Shown here: piece after piece, positions 57,423 to 64,000 of the stretch
How positions within the stretch are numbered: the stretch's first letter is position 1
How the letters are laid out: every line of letters starts with the position of its first letter
Assembly: GCF_025753855.1 (NCBI RefSeq)
Contig: NZ_JAOWPT010000003.1
Location: 372,001-436,000 of the forward strand
DNA: 64,000 nucleotides
Origin: Mesorhizobium sp. ZC-5
GTDB taxonomy: Bacteria > Pseudomonadota > Alphaproteobacteria > Rhizobiales > Rhizobiaceae
Reading direction: 5' to 3'
Notes under the pieces: model-generated
Told to the model about the DNA's origin: nothing
Seen by the model: only the letters and a program-made list of their open reading frames with translations
Database searches by the model: none
Translations under genes and position numbers: made by a program

Positions 57423-58685
57423 ATGTCCGTCCGCAGACTTGCAGAGCCAGCCGTCCAGCCAGCCAGCTTCGCCTTCAACAAGGCGAATGCGGCATCGGCA
57501 AAACAGTGGATCAACAAATATCCGAAGGGGCGTGAGCAATCGGCGGTCATTCCGCTTTTGATGCTGGCGCAGGAGCAGGAAGGCTGGGTCACCAAATCGG
57601 CAATCGAATCGATCGCCGATTTGCTGGAAATGCCCTACATCCGCGCGCTGGAAGTGGCGACGTTCTACACGCAGTTCCAGTTGAAGCCGGTCGGCACGCG
57701 TGCCCACGTTCAGGTGTGCGGCACGACCCCGTGCATGCTGCGCGGCTCGGAAGCGCTGATGGATGTCTGCCGCTCGAAAATCCATCACGAGCAGTTCCAC
57801 ACCAACGACGCCGGCACGCTCTCGTGGGAGGAGGTCGAATGCCTCGGCGCCTGCGTGAACGCGCCGATGGTGATGATTTTCAAGGATACTTTCGAGGACC
57901 TGACGCCGGAGCGGCTTGGCGAGATCATCGACGAGTTCGAGGCGGGCAAGGGTGCCAAGGTACCGGTGGGACCGCAGGTCAAGCGGATCTACTCGGCGCC
58001 GGAATCCGGCCTGACCTCGCTGCGGAGCGAAAAGCCGATCCTCAAGGCGGCGCGTGCCGAGGAAGCCAAGGAGGCAGCCAAGGCCGCCGCCGTCGTGCCA
58101 CCGTCGAATGCAGCCAAGCCCAAGACGGAAGCATCGGAGACGAACCCGACGCTGAAGGCGCCTGCAAAGGCCGCCAAGAAACCCGCACCGGCAGCCGAAA
58201 CACCGTCGCCGGCGCCGAAATTCAGCGCTGCGCAGGCTGACAAGGCCGAACCTGCCGTCGAAGCGGTGAAGGACAAGAAGCGCACCCGGCCGATCCCGCT
58301 CAAGCCCGCCGAAGGCGCCTACCAGGCGCCGGAAATGCTCAAGGGCGAGCCGATCGGCGCGGGTGGCAAGAAGGTGGCGGCCAAGCAGTCAAAACCGTCG
58401 CTGACCGACAAGAACCGCCCGGCTGCCGTCAAGAAGCCTGCCGCCGTCGATGATCTCAAGCTGATCTCCGGCGTCGGCCCGAAGATCGAGGTCGTCCTGC
58501 ATGATCTCGGCATCTTCACCTTCGCGCAGGTCGCTTCGTGGAAGAAGGCCGAGCGCGACTGGGTTGACGGTTATCTGAACTTCAAGGGCCGCATCGAGCG
58601 CGACGACTGGGTGAAACAGGCCAAGGCGCTCGCCAAGGGCGGGGTCGCCGAATACATCCGCGTCTTCGGCAAGAAGCCGGTCTGA
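57423..58685 (+). CDS. nuoE: NADH-quinone oxidoreductase subunit E with helix-hairpin-helix tail
   Basis: A 420-residue protein, over twice the usual NuoE. Residues 1-190 are the 24-kDa subunit with cluster N1a ligands C99, C104, C140 and C144 (VQVCGTTPC and EECLGAC-type EVECLGAC). Residues about 195-340 are an alanine-, lysine- and proline-rich linker. Residues about 343-410 form a helix-hairpin-helix module ([30 protein letters not shown]). The linker and tail are known in rhizobial NuoE. The same module ends the 261-residue protein at 60087-60872. Confidence 0.97.
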   Translation: MSVRRLAEPAVQPASFAFNKANAASAKQWINKYPKGREQSAVIPLLMLAQEQEGWVTKSAIESIADLLEMPYIRALEVATFYTQFQLKPVGTRAHVQVCGTTPCMLRGSEALMDVCRSKIHHEQFHTNDAGTLSWEEVECLGACVNAPMVMIFKDTFEDLTPERLGEIIDEFEAGKGAKVPVGPQVKRIYSAPESGLTSLRSEKPILKAARAEEAKEAAKAAAVVPPSNAAKPKTEASETNPTLKAPAKAAKKPAPAAETPSPAPKFSAAQADKAEPAVEAVKDKKRTRPIPLKPAEGAYQAPEMLKGEPIGAGGKKVAAKQSKPSLTDKNRPAAVKKPAAVDDLKLISGVGPKIEVVLHDLGIFTFAQVASWKKAERDWVDGYLNFKGRIERDDWVKQAKALAKGGVAEYIRVFGKKPV

Positions 58686-58695
58686 GGGACGAAAC

Positions 58696-60000
58696 ATGCT
58701 TCAGGACAAGGACCGCATCTTCAACAACATCTACGGCCAGTTCGACAAGTCGCTGGCCGGCGCGCAGGCGCGCGGCCACTGGGACAATACCCCGGGGCTG
58801 ATCGCCAAGGGCCGCGAATGGATCGTCAACGAGATGAAGGCGTCGGGCCTGCGCGGCCGTGGCGGCGCCGGCTTCCCGACCGGCCTGAAATGGTCGTTCA
58901 TGCCCAAGCAGAGCGACGGGCGTCCGAGCTATCTCGTCGTCAACGCCGACGAGTCCGAGCCGGGCACCTGCAAGGACCGCGATATCTTGCGCCATGACCC
59001 GCATACGCTGGTCGAGGGCTGCCTGGTCGCCGGCTTCGCCATGGGTGCGATTGCCGCTTATATCTATGTGCGCGGCGAGTTCATCCGCGAGCGCGAGGCG
59101 CTGCAGCGCGCCATCGACGAGGCTTATGCCGCCAAGCTGATCGGCAAGGGCAACACCTCGGGCTACGATTTCGACATCTACGTCCATCACGGCGCCGGCG
59201 CTTATATCTGCGGCGAGGAAACCGCGCTGCTTGAAAGCCTGGAAGGCAAGAAGGGCCAGCCGCGCCTGAAGCCGCCTTTCCCGGCCAATGTCGGCCTCTA
59301 CGGCTGCCCGACCACGGTCAACAATGTCGAGTCGATCGCTGTTGCGCCGACCATCCTGCGCCGCGGCGCTTCATGGTTCTCGTCCTTCGGCCGGCCGAAC
59401 AATGTCGGCACCAAGCTGTTCTGCATCTCCGGGCACGTGAACAATCCGTGCACGGTCGAAGAAGCCATGTCGATCCCGTTCCGCGAACTGATCGAGACGC
59501 ATTGTGGCGGCATTCGCGGGGGCTGGGACAATCTTCTGGCGGTCATTCCGGGCGGCGCCTCGGTGCCGCTGGTGCCGGCCGAGCAGATCATCGACGTGCC
59601 GATGGATTTCGACGCGCTGCGCGATCTTAAGTCGGGCCTCGGCACGGCGGCGGTGATCGTCATGGACAAGTCGACCGACATCGTGAAGGCGATTGCCCGG
59701 CTCAGCTATTTCTACAAGCATGAGAGCTGCGGCCAGTGCACGCCGTGCCGCGAAGGCACCGGTTGGATGTGGCGGGTCATGGAGCGCCTGGTGCGCGGCG
59801 AAGCGCAGAAGCGTGAGATCGACATGCTGCTCGACGTGACCAAGCAGGTGGAAGGCCACACGATCTGCGCGCTGGGCGACGCGGCCGCGTGGCCGATCCA
59901 GGGCCTGATGCGGCATTTCCGCGGCGAAGTGGAGCGGCGCATCGACGAGTTTTCGCGCAACGCGCACCGCGCGGAGCCGGTGCTGGTGGCGGCGGAATAG
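58696..60000 (+). CDS. nuoF: NADH-quinone oxidoreductase subunit F
   Basis: A 434-residue 51-kDa subunit that binds NADH, FMN and cluster N3. The FMN region is [20 protein letters not shown], the NADH region includes [20 protein letters not shown], and the cluster ligands lie in [15 protein letters not shown] plus a late cysteine in [14 protein letters not shown]. It lies 10 bases after nuoE. The next gene is not nuoG; two extra genes intervene. Confidence 0.98.
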   Translation: MLQDKDRIFNNIYGQFDKSLAGAQARGHWDNTPGLIAKGREWIVNEMKASGLRGRGGAGFPTGLKWSFMPKQSDGRPSYLVVNADESEPGTCKDRDILRHDPHTLVEGCLVAGFAMGAIAAYIYVRGEFIREREALQRAIDEAYAAKLIGKGNTSGYDFDIYVHHGAGAYICGEETALLESLEGKKGQPRLKPPFPANVGLYGCPTTVNNVESIAVAPTILRRGASWFSSFGRPNNVGTKLFCISGHVNNPCTVEEAMSIPFRELIETHCGGIRGGWDNLLAVIPGGASVPLVPAEQIIDVPMDFDALRDLKSGLGTAAVIVMDKSTDIVKAIARLSYFYKHESCGQCTPCREGTGWMWRVMERLVRGEAQKREIDMLLDVTKQVEGHTICALGDAAAWPIQGLMRHFRGEVERRIDEFSRNAHRAEPVLVAAE

Positions 60001-60086
60001 GACGAACTTTCGAAAGTGCGGGCCACAAGGTCCGAAGGAAACGGCAGGAAAGAGGGTACTAGGAAGAACGGCAAGGAGATCTGCCA

Positions 60087-60872
60087 ATGTCGATGTTTCC
60101 AATCCCCGATGAATTGTTGCCTGACGCGAAGAAACTGGAAGAGATGAGCAAGGAACTGTCCGCACTGATGCCGAAGGAGTTTACCGGCGCCGTCAATCTG
60201 ATGGTGCATCCGGTGGCCGGCGTCGCTGCTGTTTCCGCGCTCGGGCTTGGCGCCGCCAGCCATGCCTTCGGCATCTGGATGGGCGCCGTCGCCGGTGCGG
60301 CCGAGATGTCGCAGCGCATGTTCACGCCATTCTTCGACGAAGCGAAGCTCGACGATTTCCGCGACAGGACGAACACGCCGGTCAAACGCGCCCGGGCTGC
60401 GGCAGATACGCTGATTGCCGACGCGCAGACTGTGGCGCGCGAGACCGCGAAGGTCGTTGCGAAAGCCGTCGAGCCTGTCATCAAGGCCAAGCCGGCGCCG
60501 GTCGAGAAACCTAAAGCCGAAATTGTCAAAAAGGCCGTGAACCAGGTTCCGGAAGCTTTTGAAAAAGCGAACGAAAAACTTGTCACGCCTGCGGCCGTCG
60601 AAACCGCCGCCGACCTGATGCCGGAGGATTTCCGCCAGCCGAAGGCGATTGCGAAGCCGAAGAAACCTGATGACCTGAAGCTGATTTCCGGTGTCGGCCC
60701 GAAACTGGAGACGGTTCTGAATGGTCTGGGCGTCTGGACCTACGCGCAGATCGCCGAACTCGGCCGCGAGGAGATCGCCTGGCTTGAGGATTATTTCGGC
60801 TTCAAGGGCCGTATCGGCCGTGACGGCTGGATCGGGCAGGCGTTGAAGCTGGCCGAGGGACGCGAAAGCTAG
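60087..60872 (+). CDS. Protein with phasin-like region and NuoE-type helix-hairpin-helix tail
   Basis: A 261-residue protein between nuoF and nuoG. The N-terminal part has a hydrophobic segment (VAAVSALGLGAASHAFGIWM, about residues 50-69) and an amphipathic region followed by a linker rich in lysine, alanine and valine; the pattern loosely recalls phasins. Residues about 195-259 ([34 protein letters not shown]) closely match the NuoE tail. It lies 86 bases after nuoF with a GGAG site before its ATG. I infer that it may bind, or be bound in the same way as, the NuoE tail. No function is known. Confidence 0.8.
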   Translation: MSMFPIPDELLPDAKKLEEMSKELSALMPKEFTGAVNLMVHPVAGVAAVSALGLGAASHAFGIWMGAVAGAAEMSQRMFTPFFDEAKLDDFRDRTNTPVKRARAAADTLIADAQTVARETAKVVAKAVEPVIKAKPAPVEKPKAEIVKKAVNQVPEAFEKANEKLVTPAAVETAADLMPEDFRQPKAIAKPKKPDDLKLISGVGPKLETVLNGLGVWTYAQIAELGREEIAWLEDYFGFKGRIGRDGWIGQALKLAEGRES

Positions 60873-60874
60873 CG

Positions 60875-61357
60875 ATGTGGGCGTGGGAAAACTCTCAGAA
60901 GCTTTCGGAGTTGGGAACCGCCAGCGGTTTCATGCTGACCATCTTTGTGGTCGTTCTGGGCATCTGGCAGTATTTCAAATCCATCCAGATAGACCACGAG
61001 TCATCCGCCAAACAGCTCTATGCGGAATACCAGACACTCGCCTTCGAAAATCCCGAGATGGCCAATCCGTCGCTGGCGAACGTCGACTACGATGCGCTCA
61101 CCTTCGACGGCGACCGGCTGAAATTCGAGAAATACGAGTGGTTCGTCAGCTACATGGAAACCATGGCGGAAGAGATCTTCGCGCTGTCGAAACGGAGCGA
61201 CTGGGGCCACACACTGCAAGAGCAACTGCGCTACCACCAGCAATATTTCGCATCGAAGCACTATGAAAGTTCCGGATACTACCGGAACGTGACGCCTGAA
61301 ATCAGCGAGCTGATCGGTCGGCTCAATCCAAATCTACGGAACGTCCAGCATGGCTAA
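60875..61357 (+). CDS. Membrane-anchored protein of unknown function in the nuo operon
   Basis: A 160-residue protein with one N-terminal membrane helix ([18 protein letters not shown], residues 21-38) and a soluble remainder rich in aromatic residues and glutamate ([20 protein letters not shown]). The ATG starts 2 bases after the upstream stop, and the gene overlaps nuoG by 8 bases, so it must be made with the complex. No family recognised; the topology puts the soluble part on one face of the membrane. A minimal role in assembly is possible but unproven. Confidence 0.75.
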   Translation: MWAWENSQKLSELGTASGFMLTIFVVVLGIWQYFKSIQIDHESSAKQLYAEYQTLAFENPEMANPSLANVDYDALTFDGDRLKFEKYEWFVSYMETMAEEIFALSKRSDWGHTLQEQLRYHQQYFASKHYESSGYYRNVTPEISELIGRLNPNLRNVQHG

Positions 61358-63431
61358 GCTCAAGGTCGACGGCAAAGAGATCGAGGTACCCGACCACTAC
61401 ACGCTGCTGCAGGCGGCGGAAGAGGCCGGCGCGGAAGTGCCGCGTTTCTGCTTCCATGAGCGGCTGTCGATCGCCGGCAATTGCCGCATGTGCCTGGTCG
61501 AGGTGAAGGGCGGACCGCCGAAGCCGGCGGCCTCCTGCGCCATGGGCGTGCGCGATCTGCGCCCCGGACCGAATGGCGAAGCGCCGGAGATCTTCACCAA
61601 TACGCCGATGGTGAAGAAGGCCCGCGAGGGCGTCATGGAATTCCTGCTGATCAACCATCCGCTCGACTGCCCGATCTGCGACCAGGGCGGCGAATGCGAC
61701 CTGCAGGACCAGGCGATGGCGTTCGGCGTCGATGCCTCGCGCTATCACGAGAACAAGCGCGCCGTCGAAGACAAGTACATCGGCCCGCTGGTCAAGACGA
61801 TCATGAACCGCTGCATCCATTGCACGCGGTGCGTCCGCTTCACTACCGAGGTGGCGGGCATTTCCGAGCTCGGCCTGATCGGCCGCGGCGAGGACGCCGA
61901 GATCACCACCTATCTCGAAAGCGCCATGACCTCGGAACTGCAGGGCAACGTCATCGACCTCTGCCCGGTCGGCGCGCTGACCTCGAAGCCCTACGCTTTC
62001 CAGGCGCGGCCGTGGGAACTGACCAAGACCGAATCGATCGACGTGATGGACGCGGTCGGCTCTGCGATCCGCGTCGATTCCAGAGGCCGTGAAGTGATGC
62101 GCATCATGCCGCGCGTCAACGAAGAGGTGAACGAGGAGTGGATCTCGGACAAGACCCGCTTCATCTGGGACGGCTTGCGCACCCAGCGCCTCGACAGGCC
62201 GTATGTGCGCTCGGGCGGCAAGCTGAAGCCGGCGACCTGGCCGGAAGCCTTTGCGGCGGTGAAGAAGGCCGTCGACAAGACCAGCGGCGAGAAAATCGGC
62301 GCGATTGCCGGCGATCTCGCAACCGTCGAGGAGATGTATGCGCTGAAGCTTTTGATGCTGTCGCTCGGCTCGGCGAATACCGATTGCCGCCAGGACGGCA
62401 CGGCGCTCGATCCGGCACTCGGCCGTGCCAGCTATCTGTTCAACCCCACCATCGAAGGCATCGAGAAGGCCGATGCCGTGCTGATCATCGGCGCCAATCC
62501 GCGTTGGGAGGCTTCCGTCCTCAATGCGCGCATCCGCAAGCGCTGGCGCGCCGGCAACCTGCCGGTCGGCGTCATCGGCGATGTCGGCGACCTCAGATAC
62601 GACTACGAGATGCTGGGCGCGGGTCCGGACACGCTGAAGGAACTGGCGGACGGCAACGGCAAATTCTTCCAGGTACTCAAGAAAGCATCGCGCCCGCTGA
62701 TCATCGTCGGGCAGGGCGCGTTGGCGCGTGCCGACGGCAAGCCGGTGCTCGGTCTTGCGGCGAAACTCGCCGGAGCGGTCGGTGCGGTGACGCCGGAATG
62801 GAACGGCTTTGCGGTGCTGCACACGGCTGCCGCGCGCGTCGGCGGCCTCGATGTCGGCTTCGTGCCGGGCAAGGGCGGCAAGGACGTCGCCGAAATGCTC
62901 GGCTCGTCCGACGTGCTGTTCCTGCTCGGTGCCGACGAACTCGACCTGAAGAGCGCCGGTGAGGCTTTTGTCGTCTATATCGGCAGCCATGGCGATGCCG
63001 GCGCACACCGTGCGGATGTGGTGCTGCCGGGTGCTGCCTATACCGAGAAGTCGGGCACCTACGTCAACACCGAAGGCCGCGTGCAGCAGACCAATCGTGC
63101 CGGCTTCGCGCCGGGCGAAGCAAAGGAAGATTGGGCGATCCTGCGTGCGCTGTCCGACGTGCTCGGCAAAAAACTGCCGTTCGATTCGCTTCCGCAACTG
63201 CGCGCCAGGCTGCACGCCGAATTCCCGCATTTCGCCGCGATCGACCATGTGGGCCCGGCGGATGCTGGTGCGATCTCGGCCGCGGCCAAGCTCGGCGGAC
63301 GCCTCGGCAAGGCTGCATTTGCCTCGCCGGTCAAAGACTTCTATCTGACGAACCCGATCGCGCGGGCCTCCGCCGTCATGGCCGAATGTTCGGCCCTGGC
63401 GAAGGGCGGCTTCAAGCAGGCAGCCGAGTAA
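61350..63431 (+). CDS. nuoG: NADH-quinone oxidoreductase subunit G
   Basis: A 693-residue 75-kDa subunit. The N-terminal [2Fe-2S] domain has C34, C45, C48 and C63 ([18 protein letters not shown]), then the histidine-plus-cysteine 4Fe-4S site in [20 protein letters not shown] and the second cluster in [13 protein letters not shown]. The rest is a molybdopterin-oxidoreductase-like domain without cofactor. The start is the ATG inside the previous gene. It chains electrons from NuoF to NuoI and NuoB. Confidence 0.98.
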   Translation: MAKLKVDGKEIEVPDHYTLLQAAEEAGAEVPRFCFHERLSIAGNCRMCLVEVKGGPPKPAASCAMGVRDLRPGPNGEAPEIFTNTPMVKKAREGVMEFLLINHPLDCPICDQGGECDLQDQAMAFGVDASRYHENKRAVEDKYIGPLVKTIMNRCIHCTRCVRFTTEVAGISELGLIGRGEDAEITTYLESAMTSELQGNVIDLCPVGALTSKPYAFQARPWELTKTESIDVMDAVGSAIRVDSRGREVMRIMPRVNEEVNEEWISDKTRFIWDGLRTQRLDRPYVRSGGKLKPATWPEAFAAVKKAVDKTSGEKIGAIAGDLATVEEMYALKLLMLSLGSANTDCRQDGTALDPALGRASYLFNPTIEGIEKADAVLIIGANPRWEASVLNARIRKRWRAGNLPVGVIGDVGDLRYDYEMLGAGPDTLKELADGNGKFFQVLKKASRPLIIVGQGALARADGKPVLGLAAKLAGAVGAVTPEWNGFAVLHTAAARVGGLDVGFVPGKGGKDVAEMLGSSDVLFLLGADELDLKSAGEAFVVYIGSHGDAGAHRADVVLPGAAYTEKSGTYVNTEGRVQQTNRAGFAPGEAKEDWAILRALSDVLGKKLPFDSLPQLRARLHAEFPHFAAIDHVGPADAGAISAAAKLGGRLGKAAFASPVKDFYLTNPIARASAVMAECSALAKGGFKQAAE

Positions 63432-63440
63432 GGGCGGGGC

Positions 63441-64000
63441 ATGGAAGACACATTTTTCTCCTTCTACGTGCTGCCGGCGCTGATCGTGCTTCTGAAGTCG
63501 GTCGTGCTGATCGTCGTGCTTCTGATTTTCGTCGCCTACATCCTTTATGCCGACCGCAAGATCTGGGCTGCCGTGCAGCTTCGCCGCGGGCCAAACGTGG
63601 TCGGGCCGTGGGGGCTGCTGCAAGCTTTTGCCGATCTCTTGAAGTTCGTATTCAAGGAGCCGGTCATCCCCTCCGGCGCCAACAAGGGCGTTTTTCTTCT
63701 CGCGCCGCTGGTGTCGGCGGTGCTGGCGCTTGCCGCCTGGGCGGTCATTCCCGTCGCCGACGGCTGGGCGATCGCCAACGTCAATGTCGGCATCCTCTAC
63801 GTCTTCGCCATCTCGTCGCTGGAAGTCTACGGCGTCATCATGGGTGGCTGGGCGTCGAACTCGAAATATCCGTTCCTCGGCGCGCTGCGCTCGGCAGCGC
63901 AGATGGTGTCGTACGAAGTGTCGATCGGCTTCGTCATCATCACGGTGCTGCTCTGCGTCGGTTCCCTGAACCTCACCGACATCGTGATGTCGCAGGGCGA
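63441..64000 (+). CDS. nuoH: NADH-quinone oxidoreductase subunit H (partial)
   Basis: The first 186 residues of the membrane subunit at the quinone site. The start [20 protein letters not shown] has the first helix, followed by [20 protein letters not shown] and [20 protein letters not shown], which are diagnostic. [18 protein letters not shown] is the conserved helix near the window edge. The frame is open to the last base; the rest of the gene and the operon (nuoI onward) lie outside. Confidence 0.97.
   Translation, partial: MEDTFFSFYVLPALIVLLKSVVLIVVLLIFVAYILYADRKIWAAVQLRRGPNVVGPWGLLQAFADLLKFVFKEPVIPSGANKGVFLLAPLVSAVLALAAWAVIPVADGWAIANVNVGILYVFAISSLEVYGVIMGGWASNSKYPFLGALRSAAQMVSYEVSIGFVIITVLLCVGSLNLTDIVMSQG

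Noticed and set aside
61323-63623. 766-residue minus-strand frame opposite nuoG
   Set aside because: Shadow of nuoG; no ribosome site or domain.

Overview
This is a GC-rich window from an alphaproteobacterium of the Hyphomicrobiales, most like Phyllobacteriaceae (Mesorhizobium or a close relative). The evidence is the clpP-clpX-lon-hupB-tRNA-nuo gene order, the long NuoE with a helix-hairpin-helix tail, an ArgC of the short second type, ExoP/GumC-type polysaccharide genes and general protein similarity remembered from that group. No plasmid, phage or insertion-sequence gene was seen. Most of the window is chromosomal core, with accessory patches.

Layout. (1) 1-5065, minus strand: a type I secretion unit with a large serralysin-like RTX metalloprotease, a small exported protein and the start of its ABC exporter. 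(2) 5289-7025: a GFA-family protein, a small membrane protein and a DUF899 protein. (3) 7049-16810: a LysR regulator divergent from a six-gene peptide uptake and breakdown operon (YtcJ-like amidohydrolase, binding protein, two permeases, two ATPases, M81 peptidase), with a clear LysR-type box between them. (4) 16811-18103: tRNA-Pro, three very small membrane or lipoprotein genes, and an Arg-like tRNA scaffold with an abnormal anticodon arm. (5) 18189-27573: exopolysaccharide genes (Wzy/ligase, sugar-phosphate transferase, glycosyltransferase, Wza-like export protein, a GumC-like chain-length protein with a degenerate kinase domain, CelD-like acyltransferase, deacetylase).

(6) 27589-45481: housekeeping and metabolism: DUF2842, ctaA, an APH(6)-like kinase, argC, speB, a phosphodiesterase, an acyltransferase, rplM-rpsI, a thioesterase divergent from an enoyl-CoA hydratase with a palindromic operator candidate, VOC protein, COG3910-type ATPase, CoA-binding protein, metY, cupin, DUF5996, cytochrome P450, FAD oxidoreductase and an exported protein. 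(7) 45794-51153: clpP, clpX, lon and hupB, with a heat-shock (RpoH-type) promoter candidate before clpP. (8) 51224-53654: two small exported or membrane genes, tRNA-Val, tRNA-Asp and 1.1 kb without a convincing gene but with three terminator-like hairpins. (9) 53655-64000: the complex I operon nuoA-B-C-D-E-F-G-H (nuoH cut by the window end), interrupted by four non-canonical genes: a GFA protein, a Uma2-type nuclease, a 261-residue protein whose C-terminal module is a close copy of the NuoE tail, and a 160-residue membrane-anchored protein.

The most interesting signals are the shared helix-hairpin-helix module in NuoE and its operon neighbour, the tRNA-like gene with a broken anticodon arm, the 14-bp stem covering the start codon of a 38-residue lipoprotein, the gene-less region before nuoA, and the small protein that sits where serralysin operons usually carry the protease inhibitor. 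No CRISPR array was found. I see no wholly new multi-gene system that I can defend; the nuo inserts are the nearest thing to one.
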